From Fibrobacter sp. UBA4297 (GTDB lineage: Bacteria; Fibrobacterota; Fibrobacteria; Fibrobacterales; Fibrobacteraceae), in the NCBI RefSeq assembly GCF_002394865.1, contig NZ_DGUZ01000022.1, forward strand, positions 1 to 64,000: a stretch of DNA of 64,000 nt, given 5' to 3'. The translations under genes were made by a program, and so were the position numbers. How positions within the stretch are numbered: the stretch's first letter is position 1; each line of letters opens with the position of its first letter. Shown one piece after another: positions 37,512-47,311 of the stretch. Below the pieces are notes generated by a model, which was not told the DNA's origin, made no database searches, and saw only the letters and a list, made by a program, of their open reading frames with translations.

Positions 37512-38470
37512 TTAAACAAGAATTTTGGCAATCGTCTTTTTGGAAAAAATGCAGAAGTTTTTTTCTTATATCCATATTTGCCAATTTGTATCGAAAAAGT
37601 CTAGAATGGAAGAACATACTCTTATCTAAAATTCTTTGCCCATATTATGCATTTCTCGCAAAGGGCAAAAAGCTTCCAGAAGAAAAAGAACCCTTTACAC
37701 CAATATATGTATCATTAACATCTTATCCTGCAAGAATAAATGATACATACTACGTAATATGTTCATTACTAGCACAAAAAGTTTCCGTCAATAAAATCAT
37801 ACTAACTTTATCATTAGAAGAATTTCCTAATCAAGAAAAGGCTCTTCCACAAAAGCTTCTAGACTTAAAAAAATGTGGCCTTGAAATTCTTTGGGCCGAC
37901 AAAAATTTAAAACCGCACAACAAGTATTTCTATGCAATGCAAAAATATTCAAAAGCGGCAATAATTACTATCGATGATGACATTTTATACCCAAGAAAAA
38001 CCACTAAAAAATTAATTGAGAGCTATAGAAAATTTCCAAAAGCAATTTCTGGATTATGCACGTGCAAACTCATCGTAAAAAACAACAAAATCCTTCCCTA
38101 TAGTCAAAGCATTCCTTGTTATGACACCACAATCCTTTTTCCTAGGCACGATTTGTCTGTGGAAGGCTTTGCAGGAGCTCTATACCCTCCCGCTATATTA
38201 CCAAAAGAAACTTTTAACATCGAAGCGATTCAAAAGTGTTCGCCCATTGCAGACGATATTTGGTTGAAATATATGGAACTTTTGAGCGACATTCCTGTTG
38301 TATGTGCAGCAAAATATAGAGATCCTGTAGTCATATCTAAAGTTCAAGAAAACGCTCTTTACAAAATCAACAAAAATCAAGATCAAAACGACATTCAGCA
38401 GCAAAAAATAACTGATTATTTTTCATATATTGACTTCAATAAGAAAGTTTTAAAAACAATTCAATTATAA
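37508..38470 (+). CDS. Glycosyltransferase-like protein, paralogue 2
   Basis: 320 residues. Same layout as the preceding protein: IYVSLTSYPARI, LKPHNKYFYAMQKY, TIDDDILYP and PKETFNIEAI. The two are recent enough duplicates to align along their whole length but differ at the acceptor-side loops. ATGA overlap with the preceding gene and a one-base overlap with the next. Confidence 0.78.
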   Translation: MIKQEFWQSSFWKKCRSFFLISIFANLYRKSLEWKNILLSKILCPYYAFLAKGKKLPEEKEPFTPIYVSLTSYPARINDTYYVICSLLAQKVSVNKIILTLSLEEFPNQEKALPQKLLDLKKCGLEILWADKNLKPHNKYFYAMQKYSKAAIITIDDDILYPRKTTKKLIESYRKFPKAISGLCTCKLIVKNNKILPYSQSIPCYDTTILFPRHDLSVEGFAGALYPPAILPKETFNIEAIQKCSPIADDIWLKYMELLSDIPVVCAAKYRDPVVISKVQENALYKINKNQDQNDIQQQKITDYFSYIDFNKKVLKTIQL

Positions 38471-39345
38471 TGCCACTCATCACCATTTTTACACCCACCT
38501 ACAATCGCAAAGATTTGATAGAAAGACTCTATCAATCTCTGTTGGCGCAAACTGAAAAAAATTTTGAGTGGTTGGTGATTGACGACGGCAGCACAGATGA
38601 CACCGAAAAATATTTCACCGAGATTTTATCAATACCACAACCATTCTCTATCCACTATAAAAAAGAACCTAATGGAGGCAAACATAGAGCAATCAACAAA
38701 GGAGTCCAAAATGCTTCAGGTGAATTATTTTTCATAGTAGACTCCGACGACTATCTAACAGAAAAAGCCATTGAAAAAATCAATCAATGGACAACGACAC
38801 TAGACAAATCGCACAAGTGGGCAGGCATTGCAGGACTGAGAGGCTATTCCAATAATAAAGTCGTAGGTCAACACAATTCAACTCTTTATATAGACGCCAA
38901 AAATAGCGAGCGTCGCAAATACAATCTATTAGGCGACAAAGCCGAAATTTATTTTACAGATGTCCTAAAGCAGCACCCATTCCCAGAAATTTCTGGTGAA
39001 AATTTCATTTCTGAAGAAATCGTTTGGAACACTATAGCTCGCGATGACTACTATTTAAGATGGTTTAACGAAATCATCTATATCTGTAATTACCTTGAAG
39101 GCGGACTCACCAGAGACAACGCCAAGGACAAAAAAAATCCTCAAGGAAGGTTGCTTTGGGCAAAGGGACAACTAGAAACTTTCCCAAATTCATGGCGAGA
39201 ACGACTCCTAGCCATAGGAATATATCGTCATGCAGTCAACAATACTGAATCTATTAGTGAAACAGCAACAAAACTAGGAACATCAAAGATATCCGTTCTT
39301 ATAGCCACACTACTTTTATCTTTATACAATTTTTTTTCTAAGTGA
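38470..39345 (+). CDS. Glycosyltransferase family 2
   Basis: 291 residues. ITIFTPTYNRKDLIERLYQS begins a GT-A fold; VIDDGSTDDT and FIVDSDDYLT are the nucleotide and metal sites; PNGGKHRAINKG is typical of the capsular GT2 subgroup. It starts on the last base of the preceding stop codon. Confidence 0.9.
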   Translation: MPLITIFTPTYNRKDLIERLYQSLLAQTEKNFEWLVIDDGSTDDTEKYFTEILSIPQPFSIHYKKEPNGGKHRAINKGVQNASGELFFIVDSDDYLTEKAIEKINQWTTTLDKSHKWAGIAGLRGYSNNKVVGQHNSTLYIDAKNSERRKYNLLGDKAEIYFTDVLKQHPFPEISGENFISEEIVWNTIARDDYYLRWFNEIIYICNYLEGGLTRDNAKDKKNPQGRLLWAKGQLETFPNSWRERLLAIGIYRHAVNNTESISETATKLGTSKISVLIATLLLSLYNFFSK

Positions 39346-39354
39346 AATACTTCA

Positions 39355-40068
39355 ATGATCCCTAAAGTCATACATTACTGTTGGTTCGGCCATAACAAGT
39401 TGCCCCCTCTTGCAAAAAAATGCATTGCATCATGGCGCAAGTTTCTGCCCGATTATGAGATAAAGGAATGGAACGAAGATAACTTTGACGTAAACAGCAT
39501 CCCCTATACAGCGCAAGCCTATAAACATAAGAAATACGCATTCGTCAGCGATTACGCACGTTTCAAAATTCTTTATGAATACGGCGGAATTTATTTTGAC
39601 ACAGACGTTGAGGTTATCAAATCTCTAGATGATATTCTCGCAAAAGGATCATTTTTCGGTTTTGAAAACGAAAGCTTTTTCGCATGTAATCCAGGCCTCG
39701 GATTTGCCTGCGAACCAAAATTTCATTTATTAAAAGAAATGCTAGACTTATACGCCAACATGCAGTTCGAAACGGCATCTGGCGAGCTCAATAAAAAAAC
39801 GATTGTTGGATATTTTTCTGAAATGCTGATTTTAAAAGGCTTACAACCAACACCCTGCATTATCGAATTCGGAGGAGCGAACTTCTATCCCGCCGAATAT
39901 TTCTGCCCCAAACCTTCAGAATTTGGAAAAATTCAAATTACAGAAAATACACATACAATCCACCACTACGCGGCATCATGGATTGGCACTAAACAACGTT
40001 TTGCAAATTTTATGATTCGAATTTTCGGAAAAAAACTGGTAATGAAATTATACAACCTGATAAAGTGA
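39355..40068 (+). CDS. DXD-type capsular glycosyltransferase
   Basis: 237 residues of the Gly_transf_sug family: starts IPKVIHYCWFG, has FVSDYARFKILYEYGG and the DXD motif in YFDTDVE. It transfers a hexose in the cytoplasm. It is the last plus-strand gene of this block and overlaps by 21 bases with the convergent GT4 gene. Confidence 0.9.
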   Translation: MIPKVIHYCWFGHNKLPPLAKKCIASWRKFLPDYEIKEWNEDNFDVNSIPYTAQAYKHKKYAFVSDYARFKILYEYGGIYFDTDVEVIKSLDDILAKGSFFGFENESFFACNPGLGFACEPKFHLLKEMLDLYANMQFETASGELNKKTIVGYFSEMLILKGLQPTPCIIEFGGANFYPAEYFCPKPSEFGKIQITENTHTIHHYAASWIGTKQRFANFMIRIFGKKLVMKLYNLIK

Positions 40069-41148
40069 TTCCAGCATTCCATAGCATTTTCTAATATCAA
40101 ATCGTTCGCTTTTTATCTGCGGATTTTTGCGGTCAACAACCACATTCGGAGAGCTTAACATTTCGCACCAAGACCTTGCATCATCAATTGGCAATGGGAA
40201 TACATAGTCCGTTATTGCAGTTTCCTTTGGCACAGCAGAACTCACTACGCAAGGCAATCCATTATATTGAGCCTCCACCAGCGTCATCGGGAAGGCTTCA
40301 CGCGTTGACGGCAGCAGCAGCACATCCATCGAACTATAGAATCCAACCACATCTTTTTGCAGTCCTGCAAAAACAACTTTATCTTCAAGACTTTTTTGTT
40401 TTACTAAGTCCTGGATTTCAACTTGAAGCGGACCATTCCCAACCAATAGTAATTTGCAATTACTATGGTTCTGCGAATATTCCGAAAACAGTTCAATAAT
40501 AAACTTGTGATTTTTTTCAGGAAAAAATCTCCCCACATGCCCAATTACAAAATCATAATCGGCAATTCCATATTTCGCACGGATTTCTCGCCGGGCAGAT
40601 TCGCTGAATTTAAATCGTTCAGGATCGATAGCATTGGGTAAAATCATCACCTTGCCATTCTGTACAGCTCTTTTACCCCAGCCGTTAATTGCAGCAGATT
40701 CGCCGCAAGCGAGCCAATGAGTCGCAAAAAATTTGCAAGGGATACGCATTATAGAGCAAATGAGATTCCGGGGCAGGGTCCGAAATGACGTATCTATGGT
40801 GTAAGCCTGGTGGTGATGAGCAATACGTTTCTTGACGCCAGCAAGCATTGCCAAGAAGCACACATAGCTGTTCATAAACCAATCCAAGTGGCAGTGGACC
40901 ACATCGTAATTACCATTACGAAAAATCTTAAACATCGTCCATAAATGTTTCATCGGATGATGGACCTTGTCTGGTATTTGGATGCAATTTATTCCAGATT
41001 CGCGGAACCGTTCCAAAATTTGCGAGTTCGGCTCATATTGATACAGCAAATCAAAATGGATATCGTGCATACGAGAACAATAGTTCAAGACCACCTGTTC
41101 CGAACCGCCGCCCACAATTCCATGAAGCACCTGACAAACGCGAATCAT
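40048..41148 (-). CDS. Glycosyltransferase family 4
   Basis: 366 residues, GT-B fold. VCQVLHGIVGGGSEQVVLN at the N-terminus is the acceptor loop; GHVGRFFPEKNH and LLPSTREAFPMTLVEAQYNG are the nucleotide-sugar site of GT4 enzymes. ATG 41148 is chosen by alignment (an upstream ATG at 41172 adds eight residues). It is the only minus-strand glycosyltransferase here and is divergent from the following membrane protein. Confidence 0.9.
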   Translation of the reverse strand: MIRVCQVLHGIVGGGSEQVVLNYCSRMHDIHFDLLYQYEPNSQILERFRESGINCIQIPDKVHHPMKHLWTMFKIFRNGNYDVVHCHLDWFMNSYVCFLAMLAGVKKRIAHHHQAYTIDTSFRTLPRNLICSIMRIPCKFFATHWLACGESAAINGWGKRAVQNGKVMILPNAIDPERFKFSESARREIRAKYGIADYDFVIGHVGRFFPEKNHKFIIELFSEYSQNHSNCKLLLVGNGPLQVEIQDLVKQKSLEDKVVFAGLQKDVVGFYSSMDVLLLPSTREAFPMTLVEAQYNGLPCVVSSAVPKETAITDYVFPLPIDDARSWCEMLSSPNVVVDRKNPQIKSERFDIRKCYGMLESLYQVV

Positions 41149-41172
41149 ATCAAAAAAATATATATTTTTCAC

Positions 41173-42897
41173 ATGCCTTTTAAACGCGCACTCACATTCT
41201 CTTTAGTTATTAATCTTTTCTTTTTAGCTTTATGCCTGATTTTCGGCGACCTTAAGTTTGGCGCCGTCGATGACTACTTTATGGCAGCTCGTCTCACAGG
41301 CTCGCTCGGCACAGATTACAATCCACACTTGATTTTCGTCAACGCTATTTACGGATACGCCCTTTTGCCTCTTTACCACCTATTCCCCGCAATTGGCTGG
41401 TATTACATAGGCGAAATGTTCTCGGTTTTTCTCTCCTTCACTGTCATTGGGTACGTATTATTACAGCGATGCGGAGAACGTTGGGGAGCAATTCTAGCGG
41501 CTCTATTTACGGCCCTTTTCGCAAGCGACTTTTATTTGGTGGTTCAATTTACACAATGCGCATCGATTTTGAGTGCAGCAGGAATGTTGTTATTTGCATA
41601 CGGCATTATTTCACTAGATTGCCACGCCCCTAATGGGGCTCACAATGACGTTTGGAGCATTCTTCGAACTATAGCTCCGTTTATTTTAGGCATATTCCTA
41701 ATGCTTTGGGGTTCCGTAATGCGCTGGCAAGCATTCTTGATGGGTTTGCCTTTCTTTTGTCTTGGGCTGTTATTTATTCTACGCGAATGTTGGTCAGCCA
41801 AGAGGCTCGTCATTGCTGGGCTTGCAATTCTTTTTGCAGGCGCATTCGGCATGCACGCATTCGATCAAAATATATATAAGGCTCCCGAATACGAAGCATT
41901 CAATAAATTTCAAGGACCTCGCATAGTTTTAGGCGACAATAGCAATTACAACCAAAACGCAGTATTAGAAGATGTCGAAGAACTTGGATTATCCAGCAAA
42001 GATTACCTCATGCTCACAAAATGGGTTCATTACGACACCGAAATTTTTTCAGCAGATAGCCTTAAGCGCTACACAGACATAATCCCGCCTTATCGAGATG
42101 AAAATCCGATTCAAGACATTCCACGCAATTTACTCAATGCTCTCAGCAAATCTCTACACTCACCACTTTTCTGGACATGGTTCATTTTTTGCCTAATCAT
42201 TTATTTTACGAACTCAAAAAAAAATCTGTATGCATGGACATCCCTAATTCTGATACTTGCTTTAATGGCACACTTACTCGCTATTGGACGTCTTGTTTAC
42301 CGAGTCGAAAGCGGCTTTTGGCTTTACGCTGCTGTTCTAGCAATTCCTTTATTTAACAAAATCACAATTTCAATTTCACAAAAACTCGCTTTTACAATTC
42401 TTGGCATAATCGCAACAGCAAATACCATTTCATACGCTAGTTCAGGAACCATGGTCCGCAATCCAGTCAATGGGCAAATGAGAACTATCGTCGTTCAAGA
42501 CTCTACAGATTACGCACAAGTATTCAATTACATAGACAGCAAACCCGACAAGATGTTCTTACTATCCATGAACGCATTCATGCGATTCAGCCACCATCGC
42601 AATCCACCCTATTTAGCGACACCACCAGGGGTTTTCAAGCGTACAGTATCATTCGGATATTGGACACCCTATTTACCCGAAGTAACCGAAGCCCTCAATG
42701 AATTTGACATCACCAATCCCATAAAAGACGTCATCAAAGACAATGTTATCGTTCTAAACGAGCCTGGTCTTGCAGGATTTTTGCAGCGCCACTATTATGA
42801 CAGCGTAGCCGTTGATACACTCAAGTCTATTGGTGATATGACATTCTTTAAATACAGACTTGTCAATTCAAGCGTTCAACAAGCGGAGGGTAAATAA
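41173..42897 (+). CDS. Large membrane protein of polysaccharide cluster
   Basis: 574 residues with about ten to twelve hydrophobic segments and a C-terminal soluble part. The conserved-looking FGAVDDYFMAARLTG after helix 1 resembles the first extracellular loop of GT-C type glycosyltransferases (acidic pair), so it may be a polyprenyl-phosphate-dependent transferase. I cannot place it in a named family. It is translationally coupled to the sulfatase-like gene (TAATG). Confidence 0.72.
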   Translation: MPFKRALTFSLVINLFFLALCLIFGDLKFGAVDDYFMAARLTGSLGTDYNPHLIFVNAIYGYALLPLYHLFPAIGWYYIGEMFSVFLSFTVIGYVLLQRCGERWGAILAALFTALFASDFYLVVQFTQCASILSAAGMLLFAYGIISLDCHAPNGAHNDVWSILRTIAPFILGIFLMLWGSVMRWQAFLMGLPFFCLGLLFILRECWSAKRLVIAGLAILFAGAFGMHAFDQNIYKAPEYEAFNKFQGPRIVLGDNSNYNQNAVLEDVEELGLSSKDYLMLTKWVHYDTEIFSADSLKRYTDIIPPYRDENPIQDIPRNLLNALSKSLHSPLFWTWFIFCLIIYFTNSKKNLYAWTSLILILALMAHLLAIGRLVYRVESGFWLYAAVLAIPLFNKITISISQKLAFTILGIIATANTISYASSGTMVRNPVNGQMRTIVVQDSTDYAQVFNYIDSKPDKMFLLSMNAFMRFSHHRNPPYLATPPGVFKRTVSFGYWTPYLPEVTEALNEFDITNPIKDVIKDNVIVLNEPGLAGFLQRHYYDSVAVDTLKSIGDMTFFKYRLVNSSVQQAEGK

Positions 42898-44096
42898 TGA
42901 AAAAACTACTCTACCCGCTGATTGCAAGTTCGCTCATTACAATTGTTCCCTTTTTACTGACTTTTGAGAAAGGTCAAAATATTGTCCGCGGGCTATTTGG
43001 TTATGAATATTTTGCAATACTGCTATTTATTGTATTTTTCAAAAAGTTAAAAGGGATCCTAATACCATCAATCGCATTACTTTTCATTATCGCCTGGATT
43101 GATTTACAGAATCTCCTAGCCATAAAAAATTGGAGCACAGGTTGGTACGGATTAATCCCATTCGTCACTTGTGGACTCGCCATCGCGATGGTTTGGCAAA
43201 TCAAACCTTTCAAATTTAACACAATATGTTTCATTCTTTTCGTAGCGCTCATATTACATCTAGAAGCATACAACCAATACGCAGCACAGCCGCTCGCTCA
43301 ATTTCCTACAATCGACTATCTAGAAAGAACCGCACCCAAGCCCGTCCAACGCACTAAAATAGCCAATGAATTTTACGATAAGTACACAGTTACAGATTCA
43401 GTAACTATTACTCGGGACTACATAGATACAACCCGCAATAACGTCATCATTCTTGTCGAAAGCTGGGGCGTTCCACTAGACATTCAACGATTCGAAGAGC
43501 GACTAAAAAATTTCAACACTCCAACTGTTGTCGGCATACACAACCGCATGTACAGCCGTACTAGAACTGCCGAAAGAGAAGATTTAATTAAAACCATCAT
43601 GCGCGATTCCGTCACTAGAAAACGCGATACAACATTCCTACCTAAAGAACTCAGTAACATCGGCTATAAGACAACATTTCTATTCGGTGGTGACAGCCTA
43701 GAACACCAACGATACAAGTATATCAAAGTCATTGGATTTAGCGAGGCCTATTACGGCAAAAATACAAACAACAGAGTCTTAAACGATGTTAAAGTAATTA
43801 GCAAAATCAATAGTATCCTCGCAGACACAACGCAAAAGCTTTTTATCGCATGGACAACCCAAGATACAAAATTTCCACTGGCAAAATTTTCAGACATATA
43901 CAACAGCAACGCTGATGCAGTAGACTCTGCCTACACAGAACGACTTAATAGCACACTCATTCAAATCGCCAAACTAGCACACAAGTACCCCAAAACAAGA
44001 TTCATTGTTCAAGGCGACCACAACCCCATCCTATCCCCAATAAAATTTCAGGAACGTTTCTACAAACGATGGGTGCCTTTCGTGATATTGAACTAA
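42897..44096 (+). CDS. Sulfatase-like membrane phosphotransferase
   Basis: 399 residues. Four to five N-terminal membrane helices (1-125) are followed by a periplasmic alkaline-phosphatase-superfamily domain: NVIILVESWG (metal site), GDSLEHQRYKY, LFIAWTTQDT and GDHNPI near the C-terminus. This is the layout of phosphoethanolamine or phosphoglycerol transferases acting on glycans. The domain is shorter than LTA synthase. A C-terminal relic of a related gene lies at 23489-23947. The stop is 26 bases before a silent pilin cassette. Confidence 0.78.
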   Translation: MKKLLYPLIASSLITIVPFLLTFEKGQNIVRGLFGYEYFAILLFIVFFKKLKGILIPSIALLFIIAWIDLQNLLAIKNWSTGWYGLIPFVTCGLAIAMVWQIKPFKFNTICFILFVALILHLEAYNQYAAQPLAQFPTIDYLERTAPKPVQRTKIANEFYDKYTVTDSVTITRDYIDTTRNNVIILVESWGVPLDIQRFEERLKNFNTPTVVGIHNRMYSRTRTAEREDLIKTIMRDSVTRKRDTTFLPKELSNIGYKTTFLFGGDSLEHQRYKYIKVIGFSEAYYGKNTNNRVLNDVKVISKINSILADTTQKLFIAWTTQDTKFPLAKFSDIYNSNADAVDSAYTERLNSTLIQIAKLAHKYPKTRFIVQGDHNPILSPIKFQERFYKRWVPFVILN

Positions 44097-44122
44097 TTTT
44101 TTCACTTTCCCAAATGACCTCA

Positions 44123-44503
44123 ACCTACGTGAAGTTGCAGGATGCTTTTGCATCTGAATCTGGTGCAGTAGGAAACTGGGCAAACATTGGCTACATCGCT
44201 CCAGGTGCAAAAAATGGAGGTAGTGCCGAAAGTTATTCAACCACAGTATTCGATTACGATAATAAGTTTACTGGTGCAAACCAAGGTACAACCATGGTCA
44301 ACGCTCTTGGTTCGTCTTTCGTAGATGCTTGGGAAGCTAAGGCAAAAACAGCTTTGAATGATTGCCCGATTAACAGTGTTTGGCATGTCAAGATTGCTGC
44401 TGCAGGTACGGGTGCAACGGTTAAGTACCAAGCCTCTATCGATGGCACGGGTGTTGAATGCTCTTCTTTGACAGCAAACTTCAAGAACATCAGCCACGAA
44501 TAA
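44123..44503 (+). pseudogene. Silent pilin cassette 1
   Basis: It starts with ACCTACGTGAAGTTGCAGGA and encodes TYVKLQDAFASESGAVGNW through SHE-stop, the whole variable domain of the pilin at 49260, without leader, helix, promoter or ribosome site. Shared blocks include NWANIGYIAPG, YSTTVFDY, TTMV, KTALNDC and SLTANF. Two cysteines match those of the complete pilin. The frame is fully open. A terminator follows. It is opposite in orientation to the complete pilin gene. I classify it as a donor cassette rather than a decayed gene. Confidence 0.85.
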
Positions 44504-44524
44504 TCTGGAAAGATTATAAAAAGG

Positions 44525-44556
44525 AAGGCTCCCTATTAAATAGGGAGTCTTTTTAT
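44525..44556. terminator. Terminator shared by silent cassettes 1 and 2
   Basis: The stem GGCTCCCTATT/AATAGGGAGTC with one G-T pair is followed by TTTTT. It sits between two convergent cassette ends. Confidence 0.8.
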
Positions 44557-44575
44557 ATTTAAGTTTTCTTAAATA

Positions 44576-44953
44576 TTACTTGATAGATTCGAAACTAGGA
44601 GTAAGAGCCAAGCATTCTGCTGTAGTTGTAGTGTTTGCTGCTACAGACTGGAATGTCACGTCAGCAGCATTTGCGGTATTGACAGATACCAAGATCTGCC
44701 AATGAGCTGCAGCTGTTGCACCAACCTTATTTGCGCTATTCACATCGTTTCCCTTTGGGCAATTGTTGAGAGTGACCCTGTTATCAGCAGCCCAACCAAC
44801 AACATTTGTGGCATTCTGGGAGTTCGTGTTCAGAGCAACACCAGTACCATAATAGAAGTTAGTCGTTTCGCCACTGTTCGGAGCAATATAACCAACCATA
44901 TTCCAACTACCAATCTGGTTGTTTTCGGTGAAGTAAGTCTGCAGCAACTTCAC
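44576..44953 (-). pseudogene. Silent pilin cassette 2 (divergent)
   Basis: Reads from ACGTGAAGTTGC: VKLLQTYFTENNQIGSW, VGYIAPNSG, VTLNNCPK and a final Cys, ending SFESIK-stop. It has the same boundaries and cysteine pair as the other cassettes but is much more diverged. There is no leader or helix; the upstream sequence is the promoter region of the divergent DUF3791 gene. It has the same orientation as the complete pilin gene. Confidence 0.75.
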
Positions 44954-45004
44954 GTGTATGTGTTTTATATTGACCGAATGATTCATTTTTATATATTTCT
45001 CTAT

Positions 45005-45217
45005 ATGGAAAAGCAAATAACATGGACTGTGGCTGCTATTAGTGAATTTGCGAAAGCAAAAGCACTTTCGGTAAAGCAGGCATTTAATTATCTGAGCCTA
45101 TTTAAAGGAATGGATTTCTTAGAAGCACATTATGGGGCTGAGCATTTGCTTTCTTTTGAAGATACCGTTGAAGATTTGACAGCAATCTGCCAAAGAAACG
45201 GAGGTCAGATTCAATAA
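45005..45217 (+). CDS. DUF3791-like small protein, orphan cassette copy
   Basis: 70 residues, identical at 68 positions to the protein at 24773-24985, with at least 17 identical bases upstream of the start. Here the DUF3990 gene that normally follows is missing; 22 bases with a six-codon frame separate it from the third gene. So it is an antitoxin-like gene pair that lost its middle member. Confidence 0.78.
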   Translation: MEKQITWTVAAISEFAKAKALSVKQAFNYLSLFKGMDFLEAHYGAEHLLSFEDTVEDLTAICQRNGGQIQ

Positions 45218-45239
45218 TGTTGTGCCGTGAATTTTAAGT

Positions 45240-45473
45240 ATGAGACCAAAACAAGAATTTCTAGTTGAGGGAATCGTCAGCGATATGGCTAAATGGCTGA
45301 TGGAAGAACGTAGTCTTTCTCTACAGTCGGCATTGGGCCTCATCTACAATTCAAAAACTTTTGAGTTGCTACAAAATCCATCAACAGGCCTTTGTACGGA
45401 AAGTTCAGCCTACAATTACGATTTGCTAGATTCTGAATTAAAGAACGGGAAATTAATTCAAACGGAAATTTAA
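45240..45473 (+). CDS. Small third protein, orphan cassette copy
   Basis: 77 residues, 69 identical to the protein at 24070-24303. The frame is intact although the DUF3990 gene is gone, suggesting either a recent deletion or selection to keep the protective parts. It overlaps the end of the convergent HipA-like pseudogene by 4 bases. Confidence 0.75.
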   Translation: MRPKQEFLVEGIVSDMAKWLMEERSLSLQSALGLIYNSKTFELLQNPSTGLCTESSAYNYDLLDSELKNGKLIQTEI

Positions 45474-46559
45474 AATTTCCACTTTGAATCAAAACCAAGA
45501 ATTCGTTTGCATTGGACGTTCTTTATCATGTTCATCTGCGAAAGACGCTTCTCGGTGAATCGATCATCACATGACACTGTTAATGGAGTCTCACGAATTT
45601 CCTCTACGCTTTTCTTGATTTCAGGCGTGAGAATTGCACGAGCTGGAGCAACGTAATCGCTTCCGATTACAGGGCCTCGCTTCGACAAGTATTCGTCAAA
45701 GTCTGCCTTTGATCCATCAGCTCGTATGCCGAAATCAAAGCCGTCTTCGGCGAGAGGGACAAAAGCCATGTTGAAATCAAAGCATGGATTCAAGCCGGTA
45801 CGCTCAAAGGTTTCATTATTCACTAAGAAACCGAAATTTCCAAAGTGCCTATCTGAATTCAACGTAATACAATCCGCCACGACCATACGGCGGAATTCGT
45901 CTTCGCAATTAAATTCGCGATAAATTTCAAGAGTTTCGGGAAGTCCGTATTTCACACCATTCTTCAAGAAAAGGCTGACAGGTTTATAACCATATTCCTG
46001 ACTTGTGAAAATTTTGCAATCAGACACAATTCGACCATCGTATTTTCTCATATCATATTTTACGGACTTGCAAATCCGTTCAAAGATTTGGCTTGCAAGA
46101 ACTTCACTATAGGGTTCTAATCCTGCGTTTCTTGCTCCTGCACTCCCTGTTTTTATAAGATGGATTCCGTCTTTTTCGTTCAACCAGCATTTATCGTAAG
46201 CGCCATCTGTTGTGAGCTCAGGAAATATCCTTATTTTTTGTAAATTAGCTACATCATGTCCGTTAAACGCAAATTTAGAAACGTCCTCATCAAAACGGTT
46301 AGGTAGTGTCGGTCAAGGAAAGACAATGCGTCAAAGTGATAAAACCGCTCTTTGTTTTTCCACCGCATAATTTCAGTATTTTATTTATGTGGCTACGGTG
46401 CTTTGCAGAACTTCTATCAGCTACCCACGAATCAATATTTTCACACCATAATGGCAATGGTGCATATATTTTTACGATTTCGCATAATTCAAGTTCACCT
46501 TCACCTTCGATGATGAAGTCACAAAGAGGTGTTTCCTTGTTTATAAGAGCATAATGCAT
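45470..46559 (-). pseudogene. HipA-like kinase, broken by a frameshifting deletion
   Basis: The N-terminal part (from 46559) has MHYALINKETPLCDF and ends LTHCLSLTDTT-stop; the C-terminal part continues in another frame with LPNRFDEDVSKFAFNG, ELTTDGAYDKCW, IHLIKTGS, the kinase motif LNSDRHFGNFGFL and FDFNMAF, ending at 45470. The frame changes near 46300-46315, where about 20 codons seem lost. An intact HipA-family Ser/Thr kinase would be about 370-390 residues. The C-terminal frame alone has only a TTG start inside conserved sequence. Its 22-codon tail also exists at 24005. Confidence 0.78.
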
Positions 46560-46669
46560 ATCAGTATATGCATATAGATTATTTAGGAAAGGACGTCAAT
46601 ACCACTCATTTTTCTAAAAAATACAATGACGGATAGTATACAATTTCGTATAGTTTCGGTTATTATGTT

Positions 46670-47311
46670 TTATTTACGAGATATCTTTTTCTTAGATTTC
46701 GGCTGACGATTTTTTGACTGCAGATTTTCTCCACCTAAATGAATGAACATGAAATCGCAATCTTCGTCGTAATCTGGTTTTATATGCGATTCAATGAATT
46801 CCTTTACAGGAGCCGGAGGGTAAGAAAAACCATACTTAGATTTATAAGTTTCTTGCAACGGGCTTTCATGAATAGCATAAATGTATAAATGGGACGCCCC
46901 AATATATTCTTTTACTTCACGAACAATGGGCAGGATGAAATCAAAGAACATTATTGAGCCAACATCTGTGTTGCCGTTACCAACAAAAGCTCCGTTCTTG
47001 GCAAAATACACCAAATCAATACCCGGCAAAGTGTAGAACAGCTTACCCTTCGCTTCTAACGGAAATAAACCTGCTTTGAGCGTAAAAAATCCGCAAAGAT
47101 AGCCGGGATCTTCAAAGACAAGAAATGTTCTTGCTATCCCGTTTTCTATATCCGACAAAGCCTTTTTCTTGAGATATATCGCTAAATTTTTTCCTTTGCT
47201 ATGAGACGGTTGAAAAGTTTTTATTACCGCTTTATGGGCTTTAGAAAGCGGTTCGCAATAGAAATCCCCTTTATGAGGCTGTCTTAATGGGAAAAAGGAT
47301 CCTTCACTCAT
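46670..47311 (-). CDS. GNAT-like acetyltransferase
   Basis: 213 residues. A KNLAIYLKKKAL segment, then ARTFLVFEDPGYLCGFFTLKAG, a VGNGNTDVGSIMFFDF strand-turn and a C-terminal YIYAIHESPLQETYKSKYGF are the order of a GNAT fold, with the last being the usual Tyr near the acetyl-CoA site. The tail is very basic (SKNRQPKSKKKISRK). It overlaps (ATGA) a 47-residue gene upstream, so it could be a toxin-antitoxin-type pair. Substrate unknown. Confidence 0.65.
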   Translation of the reverse strand: MSEGSFFPLRQPHKGDFYCEPLSKAHKAVIKTFQPSHSKGKNLAIYLKKKALSDIENGIARTFLVFEDPGYLCGFFTLKAGLFPLEAKGKLFYTLPGIDLVYFAKNGAFVGNGNTDVGSIMFFDFILPIVREVKEYIGASHLYIYAIHESPLQETYKSKYGFSYPPAPVKEFIESHIKPDYDEDCDFMFIHLGGENLQSKNRQPKSKKKISRK

